DNA of 21,966 bases from Candidatus Albibeggiatoa sp. nov. BB20 (GTDB lineage Bacteria; Pseudomonadota; Gammaproteobacteria; Beggiatoales; Beggiatoaceae). The notes beneath the pieces were generated by a model. That model was not told the origin of the DNA, searched no databases, and saw nothing but the letters and a program-made list of their open reading frames with translations. The stretch is from positions 1 through 21,966 of the forward strand of contig JADGDW010000067.1 in NCBI GenBank assembly GCA_016744725.1. Reading direction: 5' to 3'. The translations under genes were made by a program, and so were the position numbers. Shown one piece after another: positions 1 through 8,832 of the stretch (positions are counted from its first letter, which is position 1; the number at the start of each line of letters is the position of its first letter).

Positions 1-3000
1 GTCTTACAGTGCAGGGGATAATTTAAATCAAGGTCTTTTATATTTAGATGGTATTGCGTTAACGACCATTGCAAATGCAGGAGCAGGAGGTACTGAAGGT
101 ACGATTCCACCAAATACGCAAACAGGCAATGCGTACATCGGCAGTACAGATCCAAGCACCCATCTTTTTACTGGTCAAATTGATGAAGTGCGCTTATGGA
201 ATACAGCCCGCAGCCAAGCTGAAATTCAAGCCAATATGTATACCCCTTTAACAGGTTCAGAGACGGGATTAGTTAATTACTGGGATTTTGAAGAGGCGAA
301 TAGTAATAAAGTTGAGGATAAAGTTAGCAATAATAATGGCATATTAACCAATATGGACACCAATGCTGATTGGGTTGATGGCGTTATTGGCAGTCCTAAC
401 TTTGTTGCAAGTGTCAGCTCCGTACTCAACGATATTTTGCCTGCGTATGATGGTGATAGCGATGGTTTAACGTTCTCACTTGTCGATGATGACGGCGGTG
501 CAACGGTTATTACTGATGCCAACTCAGGTGCATTTACTTATACCTCTAGCATTTCAGGCTCTCGTACTTTTAGTTATAAAGTCAATGATGGCACAAGCGA
601 TTCAAATACCGTCACCGTTAATGTCGAAATCATGCCTAACATTGCACCTGTTGCAGGTCAAGGTACAGCATTAGATTTTGCGGGAGGTAGCAAATATATT
701 AGTTTAGACACATTAACGGGAGAAGTATTAAGTGACAATGCTCGAACATTCGAAGCGTGGATAAAAACAACTGCAACGGATGTCAGTTCTGTATTTAAAT
801 ATGGAGTTGATACAACATATAACAGAGTCCGCCTCAGTACCAGAGATGGCATTGTCCGAGTTGATTTATATGCAAAAATAACAGAATGGTCAGCCCCTAA
901 TATTAATGATGGAAACTGGCATCATATTGCTTGGTCTTATACAGCAGGTTCAAAATCAAGTGAGAGCAGTGTTTATGTGGATGGTGAAGCGCTAACCAGC
1001 ATTTTATCCAGTGCAAGTAATGATTATCCTGATACACAATCCGGTATTGCTTATATTGGTGCTCATACTGAAACTAGCTCTGCCGATTTTGAAGGTCAAA
1101 TTGATGAAGTTCGGTTATGGAATACAGCTCGCAGCCAAGCTGAAATCCAAGCCAATATGTACAGTGCTTTAACAGGTTCAGAAACAGGACTTGTTAGCTA
1201 TTGGAATTTTGAAGAAGCCACAGGCACAACGGCAAATGATCTGAATACGAGCAATGCCAATCACGGTACATTAACCAATATGGATGACACGGCTTGGGTT
1301 GATGGGATTATCGGCAAACCCACATTTTCCACCAGTCTCAGCACAGTAATTAGCGATACATTACCTGCTTATGACAGTGATGGCAGCACATTAACTTACA
1401 GTCTTGTGAGTGATGATGGCGGTGCAGCAGTTTTAAGTAATGCCAGTACAGGTGCTTTCACGTATACACCAACCACATCAGGTACACACACCTTTACTTA
1501 TAAAGTCAATGATGGGACTGTGGATTCAAATATTGCCACGGTTACGGTCGAAGTTGAGCCAAATGAACCGCCAATTGCAGGTTTGGGGACAGCGTTAAAT
1601 TTTGATGGTGTTGATGATTATGTTGTAGCCAGTGTAGCGACAACCGCTATAGATAATATAACTCTAGAGACTTGGGCTTATTGGTCTGGTAATACAGGCG
1701 ATCCCCTCATTTTTTATAATGGTAACTCATCTTCAAGTGGATATGGTTTATTAATTAATTCATCAAGCAGTGAGTTAAAGCTTTTATGTGGTGGCATTGG
1801 GTTTGCCACATCTAACTATATCTACCCAACTAATGAATGGCATCATATTGCTTTGGTGAGAAATACAGGAGTGTGGTCACTTTATATTGACGGTGAGATT
1901 TATACATTTACAGGCAGTTGTTCGCCGAATGGCATTAGTGATGGTGGGTTAAGCATTGCTGCCAACCACTCAGGTTTACAACATTTTGAAGGCAAAATAG
2001 ATGATGTTCGGGTTTGGGATATTGCACGAACTCAGGCTGAAATTCAGGCTAATATGTATACCCCTTTAACAGGTTCAGAAACGGGGCTTGTTAGCTATTG
2101 GAATTTTGAGGAAGCAACAGGCACAACGGCAAATGATCTGAATTCGAGCAATGCCAATCACGGTACATTAACCAATATGGATGACACGGCTTGGATTGAT
2201 GGAATTATTGGCGAACCCACATTTTCCACCAGTCTCAACACCCCCATCAGTGACATATTATCTGCTTATGATAGTGATGGCGGAACATTAACTTATAGTT
2301 TTGTTAACGATGATGGTGGTGCAGCGGTTCTGACTGATGCTAGCACAGGTGCTTTCACGTATACACCAGCCACATCAGGCACACATACATTTACCTATAA
2401 AGCCAATGATGAGTTTGATGACTCCAATGTTGCCACAGTCACGGTAGAAGTTGAGCCTAATATTGCTCCTGTTGCGGGTTTTGGCTCAGCTTTAAATTTT
2501 GATGGCGTTGATGATTATGTAGAAGTATCTAATGTCCCTTATGTGCAAATCAGTTCAGGTACAAATGCAACTTTTGAATTATGGTTAAAAACCACAACGA
2601 CAATCGATAGTTTTTTACTAAGTAAAAGTCCTGACTGGATTAGTGCTAGCACTACAGAATTTGCACTTGCCATAATGAACGGTGGACAACTACGCTTTAA
2701 TGGGGAATATTCCACCGCCAATATAAATGATGGACAATTACACCATGTTGCTGTGGTTTTAAATGGTTTATCAGGAACATATTATATTGATGGTGAATTG
2801 GATAGCACTTTTACACTCAGTGCCAATACTGAACACGTCATTTCACTATTGATTGGTGCGAGAAGAAAAACGACCTCTTCAGATATTGGTAACTTTTTTA
2901 CTGGGTATATGGATGACGTAAGAATTTGGGATACAGCCCGTACTCAAGCCGAAATTCAAGCCAACATGTACCAAGCTTTACAAGGTAATGAAACGGGTTT

Positions 3001-6000
3001 AATTGGATACTGGCCATTGGATAAGAATACAGGTACGACAATCACTGATTTAACAGGTAATGCGACAGATGGCACATTTATCAGTGCGCCAATATGGACA
3101 GATTCGGCAGTATTAGCTTGGGAAACCAGTCTAAATTTACCTATTACTGATACGCTGCCAGCTCATGATACTGATGGTGGCACACTCACTTATAGTCTCG
3201 TTGATAACGATGCGGGGGCAGCTGTCATAACCAATGCTTCAACAGGTGCTGTCACTTACACACCCGTTTCTGCAGGCACTCACACATTCAGCTACAAAGC
3301 CAATGATGGGTTTGACGATTCTAATATTGAAATTGTCAATGTCACCGTCAGCAGTTTAATTGTTGATAATATCACTGATGTTGATGATGGGGATTACGCC
3401 ACAGGTCAAAATACCCTACGAGAAGCCATTACAAATGCCAATGCAGGCGATACGATTACGTTTGATCCGAGTATTGCAGGACAAACCATTCTTCTTGATG
3501 CGGTTTTGGCAATTGATAAGAATCTTAGCATCGATGGCGATGTGAATCTGATAAGCATCAGTGGTCAAGACACGGTACAAATATTTAATATCAGTGCAGG
3601 AACAGTGATTTTATCTAATTTAACCTTAAAAAACGGATACGCATCAGCAGGCGGCGCTATTGAAATCTCTGGTAGCAATACTCATGTAACTGCCCAAGAT
3701 ATTATTTTTGACAGTAATCATGCAACAAATCGCGGGGGAGCAGTTAGAGTCGTAGGTGCTGGAAACACTGTTATTGTGAAACGGTCGACATTTGCTAATA
3801 ACTCTGCATCCACATCAGCAGGCGGGTTACGATGCACAATAGGCGCAACAGCTAAAGTTTATAACAGTACTTTCTTTAACAATAATTCAACTAAAGGTGC
3901 AGCAATTAACACCGATAATTGTAATTTATTTGAGATTTATAACAGTACCTTACATGGCAATACAGGCAGTCACACACTACAGAATTATACAGGCACTTCA
4001 ATATTTAAACTGTATAACAGCATTATTTCAGGCACGGTAGGTGGTGTTGATTGTAGTGGCGGCCTATCAATTCAAACCAATACATTGATTCAAGATGGAA
4101 CGTGTACAGCCAGCATAACAGGTGATCCTAAACTCAACACAACACTCGCGGATAATGAAGGTACAACCCAATCATTAGCCCTATCATCTGACAGTCCCGC
4201 AGTTAATACAGGCGATCAGGCAACATGTGAAGCCCTTGACCAACGTGGTGTATCTCGAACTGCTTACGGTACTTGTGATATTGGTGCGTATGAACTGATA
4301 TTAATTCCAACTGAACCCAGCAACCTCATCCCAACCGTCCCCACTTTTGATAACTTAGCTTCTGGTGTCGTATTATCTTGGACTGATAGTTTGTACGAAG
4401 ATGAATATATTTTATCGCGTGATGGTAGTGAAATCACAACTTTGGCTCAAGACACTATCAGCTATACCGATACCGCCATCACATGTGGTTCGAGTTACAT
4501 TTACAGTCTTAAAGCCAAAAATAGCAGTGGAGAATCTAATACCGTATCCACAACTTCAACAGCGATGCCTGCATGTCCCGAACCTGTAACCCCGACAGAT
4601 TTTATTGCAAGCATTCCTAGTTTTGGAGATTTAGACCCTGAAATCGGTTTGTCATGGACAGATAATAATGACTATGAAGACAGTTATATTTTATCCCGTG
4701 GCGGAAGTGTTATTGCGACCTTAAACCCAAATAGTAGCAGCTATACGGATAACTCAGTCAATTGTGATTCAACGTATAATTACAGCCTTAAAGCCAGCAA
4801 TGGATTTGGTGAATCAGGTAATGTTTCTGTCACCGCCGTAATGCCAGCATGTCCATTATATGCACCGAATGAACCGCTTAATTTTGCAGCAACCGCGCTT
4901 AGTTATAATCAAATTCAACTGACTTGGACAGATAGCAGCAGCTTGGAATCAGGCTATAAAATCCTGCGTGATGGCAATCTCATTGATACATTAGACAGTG
5001 ACACTGAAACCTATACTGATGAAAACCTAAATTGTAACACCACTTATAATTATGAAATTTATGCTTATAACAGTACAGGTGATTCAACAGTACAAACGGT
5101 TTCTGTTACGACACAGGTTTGCCCATCATTAGTACCGGGGAATCTCAGTGTGATTGTTACCGCTGATAGTATTACTTTGGTTTGGGAAGATGTGGAAGGT
5201 GAAACAGGCTATTTAGTCACACGAGAATCATTAACCACTCGTAGAATCAGAGCCATTACTGAATTTGATTTATCCGCTGATTCAACCACATTTAGCGACT
5301 CAGGTTTTGAATGTAGCCAATCGTATGATTATGCGGTTGCTGCGGTGACTGATACAGGCGTATCCGAAGCCGCCACAATTACCGTAGAAGCTGAGGCATG
5401 TGCCAGCGCACCGATTGCACCAAGTCAGTTAAATGCTTCAGCTATAACTTATGCTACGATTTCACTCACGTGGTCTGATAATAGTGACGATGAAACAAAA
5501 TTTAACATTTCCCGTAATGGTAGCTTAGCGAAAGAAGTCACAGAAAATAGTGAGAGTGCGACGATTCGAGATTTAGAATGTGAAACCACTTATTCATTCC
5601 AAGTCACTGCATTTAATGCCGAAGGTCAAGCCAGCAGCGAAACCATTACAGCAACCACAGACACTTGCCCATTGGTTAATTTAGTTGCGCCTTCACATTT
5701 TGTGGCCACCACTCAAGCCAGTAATCAAATTCAACTCACTTGGTCTGATAACAGTCTCAATGAAACAGGATTCCCGATTGCGCGAGATGGGGTATTTGTT
5801 AGTATTGCGCCGATTAATGATGAATACTATTTAGACACGACTCTCAATTGTGGCACGGAGTACATCTATCACCTTTATGTAACGGATAATGTGATTAATT
5901 TAGGCGGCTTAGAAGAAATTATCACTACGCCTGCATGTCCTTTAGATGGTAAATTTTATCTGCATCTCAATACGATTGGTTCTGGCATTATTAATAATTG

Positions 6001-8287
6001 TAATGACACACTGTGCAGTTTAAATGTTACAGCTAATCAAACGGTTAATCTATCAGTTACACCGAATGAAGGCTGGCAATTCAGTCACTGGACTGGTGAT
6101 TGTACAGAGTCACAAGTATTGGTTGATGCGGAAAAAAATTGCTTAGCGTATTTCAGTCAAATTCCAGAGATTGAGATTGAACCTGAACTAATCCCAGAAC
6201 AACCTCAGCCAGTCAATCCGCTTGACCCAACCACACCGACAGGTGCTGCACCTGTACCAAACATTGGTGCAGATTTATGCGGCACATCATTTACCAATCA
6301 TAATTCAATGACAGGTAATTTAAATATTTGTGAAACGGGTAGTGTTTCTGGTGGTAATTTGATTGGGGACAATGTTAATGCAGGTTTGGTTTCAAACTTT
6401 ACGCTTAATCAAAATGCGACAATTACAGGTGGCCGACTCAGTGGATTCAATACTAACCTTGGTACATTGCAAGATTTGACCATTACTCAATACACCGAAG
6501 TGGCAGGCGGTTTTTACGCGGGTTCAGTGGATAATAATGGGACGATGATTGACCCTTATATTGAAGCAGGCAGTACGATTTATAGCAGTACAGGACTGGG
6601 TTCAATTACAGGCATCACTCAAAATAAAGGCACGATTCAAGGTGTACTTAAACTGGGTGTGAATACGGCTGTGATTGGTGGCAAAATCTCAGGGACGATT
6701 ATTGCACCTGCCAAATCACCTGCCTATATCGGTGCGGCTGAAATCTTACCTGGTGCGGTGCTGCAAAATGTGTATTTAAGCCCAACGGTAAAATTACCGC
6801 GTGATGTCACCTTAATCAATGTCAAACAAGCATCCAATCCCGCAGAGCCCAGCTTAGATGATTTTGGTGTAAATATGGAACAATTGGATGATTTAGATGC
6901 AAGAAGTATTGTTGCAGTTGAACCTGCAGCACTGGGTTTATTTGACCGTTACGAAGTCGCATCAATTCCAACGGAAGCCTTTGCAGGCATGACTCCAGAG
7001 CAAATTGCGGCATTCAAACCTGAAACCTTAAGCAATGTCAGTGTTGAACAGTTTGAGCAAATCAGCTTAGATTCATTGGCAGGATTCACTGCGGATAATA
7101 TTGCTGGCTTAAATCCTTTGGTCATGGGCACTTTAACAGTTGAACAATTGGAAGCCTTTAATCCTGAGTCAATTCAACAGGCGGAACAACTTTCTAAATT
7201 ATTAACCAATATCAGTCCAGATACACCAACAGAGGTGATTTATAAAATAATTCCAGCAGGCTGGGAAATTTCTGCAACAGGCAAAATCATTCCACCCGTT
7301 GGCACAAAATTGGGTTTCAAAGGCGTGTTGAATACTCTGCCTAGTAGCATTTTAACCCCGTATTTAGTTGATTTTCAGTCTAGTTTTTCAATTGGTGGTG
7401 AGGTCGTTGCAGATGGCAACAATTCTGACTCAACTGTCGGCGGCGGCTTTAATATTGGTTTGCAGCAAACGCCAAATCTTGATTCTGTTGATTTAGATCA
7501 GTTTATTTTCACCCAGAATGAATACGGCATATTCAATGTAGTAGGGACGGGCGATTATGAAGGTATTGTGTTTGCGTTTATGCCGAACGCCAATAATATC
7601 GAGCAAGCCCCGTTAGATACGCCTGTGGGTTTGACCACGGTTGAGGGCGGCTATTTCAAAATTGTCACCCCTGATAAACAGGAATTTGTGTTAATCAATG
7701 CGCCAAATAACCCCGTCGGTTTGCAACAGGCTTTAGGTGGTGAAAGCACGGTCAAACTCAGTCCAACAGGTGACGTGTTGATGCGTTTGGATAACAATAA
7801 TACGCGCAGCCGCAATCTACGTTTTGAAACTGATGTGATGATGGTTGGGGTATTTGATGCCTTTGTCGAACCTGCCTCTGATGGCTTTTGTGCCGATGCG
7901 GAATTTTGTGATTTTGGGATGGAATTTCCCTCTAACTTTGGCAATTTACGCGCCCGACAAGAAGCTAAAGTGATTTATCCTGATGGTAGCGTACAAACCA
8001 TTTATCCAACCGTGATTTATCCTGAAACCTTAGCCAATTTATTGGAACAATACGACAGCATACCTAAAGTGCTTTATAAGTCAGATGGCACATTTGAGGT
8101 GACGGTTTTAATCGATGGACAAGAGCAACTATATGCTCTAACACCAGATATTAATGTGCCAGTGCGTACTTTAGACGCTGGTGAGAAACACAATCCGAAA
8201 GTCAGTTTGCAGGGCAATATACTATCGTATGAAGTGCAAGAAGGTGATGATTTATTCACGTTTTCTCTAAATGTTCTAGCTTTGTAA
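1..8287 (+). CDS. Giant multidomain surface/secreted protein (LamG, beta-helix, FnIII-like), 5' partial
   Basis: The reading frame is open from base 2 to the TAA at 8285-8287 (about 2,761 codons). The start lies upstream of the window, and the internal ATG at 188 falls inside a LamG domain. Modules in order: four LamG-like jellyroll domains (the first truncated; signature GQIDEVRLWN at 173, 1094 and variants at 1991 and 2903), each followed by an Ig/cadherin-like module with the pattern AYDSDGGTLTYS...GTHTFTYK; a CSLREA-type start (TLREAITNANAGDTI, about 3415) leading into a parallel beta-helix ending in DIGAYEL (about 4295); six fibronectin-III-like modules (4308-5944); an InlB-type repeat with GWQFSHWTGDC (about 6070-6110); a Pro-rich linker; a Gly-rich solenoid-like region (about 6275-6840); short repeats (6965-7174); and a C-terminal domain I cannot assign. 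Such mosaics are usually extracellular adhesins or carbohydrate-binding proteins. That role is inferred. No RTX repeats, LPXTG or PEP-CTERM tail is visible at the C-terminus, so the export route is unknown. Confidence 0.9.
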   Translation, partial: SYSAGDNLNQGLLYLDGIALTTIANAGAGGTEGTIPPNTQTGNAYIGSTDPSTHLFTGQIDEVRLWNTARSQAEIQANMYTPLTGSETGLVNYWDFEEANSNKVEDKVSNNNGILTNMDTNADWVDGVIGSPNFVASVSSVLNDILPAYDGDSDGLTFSLVDDDGGATVITDANSGAFTYTSSISGSRTFSYKVNDGTSDSNTVTVNVEIMPNIAPVAGQGTALDFAGGSKYISLDTLTGEVLSDNARTFEAWIKTTATDVSSVFKYGVDTTYNRVRLSTRDGIVRVDLYAKITEWSAPNINDGNWHHIAWSYTAGSKSSESSVYVDGEALTSILSSASNDYPDTQSGIAYIGAHTETSSADFEGQIDEVRLWNTARSQAEIQANMYSALTGSETGLVSYWNFEEATGTTANDLNTSNANHGTLTNMDDTAWVDGIIGKPTFSTSLSTVISDTLPAYDSDGSTLTYSLVSDDGGAAVLSNASTGAFTYTPTTSGTHTFTYKVNDGTVDSNIATVTVEVEPNEPPIAGLGTALNFDGVDDYVVASVATTAIDNITLETWAYWSGNTGDPLIFYNGNSSSSGYGLLINSSSSELKLLCGGIGFATSNYIYPTNEWHHIALVRNTGVWSLYIDGEIYTFTGSCSPNGISDGGLSIAANHSGLQHFEGKIDDVRVWDIARTQAEIQANMYTPLTGSETGLVSYWNFEEATGTTANDLNSSNANHGTLTNMDDTAWIDGIIGEPTFSTSLNTPISDILSAYDSDGGTLTYSFVNDDGGAAVLTDASTGAFTYTPATSGTHTFTYKANDEFDDSNVATVTVEVEPNIAPVAGFGSALNFDGVDDYVEVSNVPYVQISSGTNATFELWLKTTTTIDSFLLSKSPDWISASTTEFALAIMNGGQLRFNGEYSTANINDGQLHHVAVVLNGLSGTYYIDGELDSTFTLSANTEHVISLLIGARRKTTSSDIGNFFTGYMDDVRIWDTARTQAEIQANMYQALQGNETGLIGYWPLDKNTGTTITDLTGNATDGTFISAPIWTDSAVLAWETSLNLPITDTLPAHDTDGGTLTYSLVDNDAGAAVITNASTGAVTYTPVSAGTHTFSYKANDGFDDSNIEIVNVTVSSLIVDNITDVDDGDYATGQNTLREAITNANAGDTITFDPSIAGQTILLDAVLAIDKNLSIDGDVNLISISGQDTVQIFNISAGTVILSNLTLKNGYASAGGAIEISGSNTHVTAQDIIFDSNHATNRGGAVRVVGAGNTVIVKRSTFANNSASTSAGGLRCTIGATAKVYNSTFFNNNSTKGAAINTDNCNLFEIYNSTLHGNTGSHTLQNYTGTSIFKLYNSIISGTVGGVDCSGGLSIQTNTLIQDGTCTASITGDPKLNTTLADNEGTTQSLALSSDSPAVNTGDQATCEALDQRGVSRTAYGTCDIGAYELILIPTEPSNLIPTVPTFDNLASGVVLSWTDSLYEDEYILSRDGSEITTLAQDTISYTDTAITCGSSYIYSLKAKNSSGESNTVSTTSTAMPACPEPVTPTDFIASIPSFGDLDPEIGLSWTDNNDYEDSYILSRGGSVIATLNPNSSSYTDNSVNCDSTYNYSLKASNGFGESGNVSVTAVMPACPLYAPNEPLNFAATALSYNQIQLTWTDSSSLESGYKILRDGNLIDTLDSDTETYTDENLNCNTTYNYEIYAYNSTGDSTVQTVSVTTQVCPSLVPGNLSVIVTADSITLVWEDVEGETGYLVTRESLTTRRIRAITEFDLSADSTTFSDSGFECSQSYDYAVAAVTDTGVSEAATITVEAEACASAPIAPSQLNASAITYATISLTWSDNSDDETKFNISRNGSLAKEVTENSESATIRDLECETTYSFQVTAFNAEGQASSETITATTDTCPLVNLVAPSHFVATTQASNQIQLTWSDNSLNETGFPIARDGVFVSIAPINDEYYLDTTLNCGTEYIYHLYVTDNVINLGGLEEIITTPACPLDGKFYLHLNTIGSGIINNCNDTLCSLNVTANQTVNLSVTPNEGWQFSHWTGDCTESQVLVDAEKNCLAYFSQIPEIEIEPELIPEQPQPVNPLDPTTPTGAAPVPNIGADLCGTSFTNHNSMTGNLNICETGSVSGGNLIGDNVNAGLVSNFTLNQNATITGGRLSGFNTNLGTLQDLTITQYTEVAGGFYAGSVDNNGTMIDPYIEAGSTIYSSTGLGSITGITQNKGTIQGVLKLGVNTAVIGGKISGTIIAPAKSPAYIGAAEILPGAVLQNVYLSPTVKLPRDVTLINVKQASNPAEPSLDDFGVNMEQLDDLDARSIVAVEPAALGLFDRYEVASIPTEAFAGMTPEQIAAFKPETLSNVSVEQFEQISLDSLAGFTADNIAGLNPLVMGTLTVEQLEAFNPESIQQAEQLSKLLTNISPDTPTEVIYKIIPAGWEISATGKIIPPVGTKLGFKGVLNTLPSSILTPYLVDFQSSFSIGGEVVADGNNSDSTVGGGFNIGLQQTPNLDSVDLDQFIFTQNEYGIFNVVGTGDYEGIVFAFMPNANNIEQAPLDTPVGLTTVEGGYFKIVTPDKQEFVLINAPNNPVGLQQALGGESTVKLSPTGDVLMRLDNNNTRSRNLRFETDVMMVGVFDAFVEPASDGFCADAEFCDFGMEFPSNFGNLRARQEAKVIYPDGSVQTIYPTVIYPETLANLLEQYDSIPKVLYKSDGTFEVTVLIDGQEQLYALTPDINVPVRTLDAGEKHNPKVSLQGNILSYEVQEGDDLFTFSLNVLAL
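1171..1340 (+). repeat. Near-identical 170-bp intragenic repeat, copy A
   Basis: This segment spans the end of a LamG domain and the start of the next Ig-like module. Aligned by hand to 2068-2237 without gaps, I count 9 mismatches in 170 bases, several of them silent. The rest of the two units is much more diverged. Confidence 0.85.
2068..2237 (+). repeat. Near-identical 170-bp intragenic repeat, copy B
   Basis: Partner of 1171-1340, offset 897 bp and in the same reading frame. Recombination between the copies would remove or add exactly 299 codons (one module unit) without a frameshift. Confidence 0.85.
4308..5944 (+). repeat. Six fibronectin-III-like modules with a conserved Cys pair
   Basis: There are six successive units of about 90 residues (starts near 4308, 4583, 4858, 5129, 5408 and 5675). 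Each has LSWTD- or LTWSD-type B-strand residues, an (I/A)-x-RDG-like turn, a Cys before a T/S-Y-x-Y segment (for example CGSSYIYSL, CNTTYNYEI), and a second Cys at the module end (PACP, QVCP, EACA, DTCP). The fourth unit (VWEDVEGETGY) is the most diverged. The regular two-Cys pattern suggests one disulfide per module, which fits an extracellular location. Confidence 0.8.
6965..7174 (+). repeat. Short 8-11-residue repeats (MTPEQIAAF/TVEQLEAFN type)
   Basis: About eight successive short units with the pattern (S/T)-x-E-x-(I/L/F)-x-x-(F/I/L), often followed by N-P or K-P: MTPEQIAAFK, SVEQFEQIS, TADNIAGLN, TVEQLEAFN. This looks like an amphipathic, probably helical repeat linking the Gly-rich solenoid to the C-terminal domain. 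Similar 'LTPEQ' repeats occur in other large bacterial surface proteins. No function can be assigned. Confidence 0.65.
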
Positions 8288-8451
8288 TCTAATTCGCCTC
8301 ATTGCCATTAAGTTAAGTCCATAGGAGTGCATGTCATTTTGCAGAAGCAAGATTGATCCTGCACTCTAATAATGGGGCGTTTTTCCATCATGAGGATTTT
8401 TTCTTAGCTTAATGACTACTCATGTTACGCAAAATGTAAAAATTTGAAAGA

Positions 8452-8572
8452 GTAGGGTGGAATGGGTAAGCCTTTGACCTCAGTTATTATGAATACACTC
8501 TTTTTCACCGTATTCCACCATCCCAAGCGTATTGCATATTGTGGTGGAAAACGCTGCGCTATTCCACCCTAC
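8452..8572. repeat. Nested inverted repeat (palindromic intergenic element)
   Basis: Perfect 12-bp outer arms gtagggtggaat (8452-8463) and attccaccctac (8561-8572) enclose 8-bp inner arms ttccacca (8513-8520) and tggtggaa (8542-8549). The same core can also pair as two side-by-side hairpins, 8456-8519 and 8543-8568, each closed by GGTGGAA/TTCCACC. It has no coding potential. The structure is that of a REP- or MITE-like dispersed element, but copies elsewhere cannot be seen from this window. Confidence 0.75.
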
Positions 8573-8763
8573 ATAAAATGAAAAGTTGTTTTATTTACAT
8601 AAGGTGAGTTGATGACAATTCACCTAAGGTATCGCACGGGTTTGACATCTTTCAAAAGAATTCAAAATTAGGATAACGGCTTAATAATGAATTGAGCATA
8701 TTGCTAATAGGCGACCTAAAATGTACTTTCATCAAGAAATTTACAATTGTTAGCTAATCTCAA

Positions 8764-8792
8764 TCGAAAATCCAAACGACACGTAGTATACT
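8764..8792 (+). promoter_or_regulatory. Candidate sigma-70-type promoter for the CYTH-CHAD gene
   Basis: A -35-like tcgaaa (8764-8769, 4/6) is separated by 17 nt from a -10-like tatact (8787-8792, 5/6). It sits about 40 bp before the ATG at 8833, giving a leader of about 35 nt. This is a prediction from consensus matching only. Confidence 0.4.
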
Positions 8793-8832
8793 TGGCAGCT
8801 CAGACCGTTGTTACAGGGAATATCCTAAGCCA

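Larger units (their letters stand above)
1..3357 (+). repeat. Tandem LamG-like + Ig-like modules (about 900 bp period)
   Basis: The equivalent GQIDEVRLWN-type motif recurs at 173, 1094, 1991 and 2903, spacings of 921, 897 and 912 bp. Each unit is a LamG/concanavalin-like jellyroll (patterns WHHIA, YVDGE, IGA, then the motif above and ARxQAEIQANMY) plus an 80-90 residue Ig/cadherin-like module. The fourth unit is the most diverged. More units may lie upstream, because the window opens inside one. Confidence 0.85.
8288..8832. other. Intergenic region, 545 bp
   Basis: There is no credible gene. The first 80 bp contain a weak hairpin (7-bp arms gagtgca at 8325-8331 and tgcactc at 8360-8366) without a T-tract, so I do not call a terminator. 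The middle holds the nested inverted repeat at 8452-8572. The last 70 bp hold a candidate promoter for the CYTH-CHAD gene. Confidence 0.6.

Noticed and set aside
1..3360. Regular 900-bp repeats considered as a CRISPR or other DNA-level array
   Set aside because: The units are protein-coding LamG/Ig modules kept in frame; the repeat length and divergence pattern do not fit a CRISPR array.
7651..7944. 97-codon minus-strand frame inside the giant protein gene
   Set aside because: Antisense shadow of a clear coding region, with no motif or ribosome-binding site.
8325..8366. Hairpin after the giant gene as a rho-independent terminator
   Set aside because: Only a 7-bp stem with a 28-nt loop and no following T-run.
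8642..8670. TTGACA at 8642-8647 as promoter for the CYTH-CHAD gene
   Set aside because: No acceptable -10 hexamer at 15-19 nt; the candidate at 8764-8792 is better placed.
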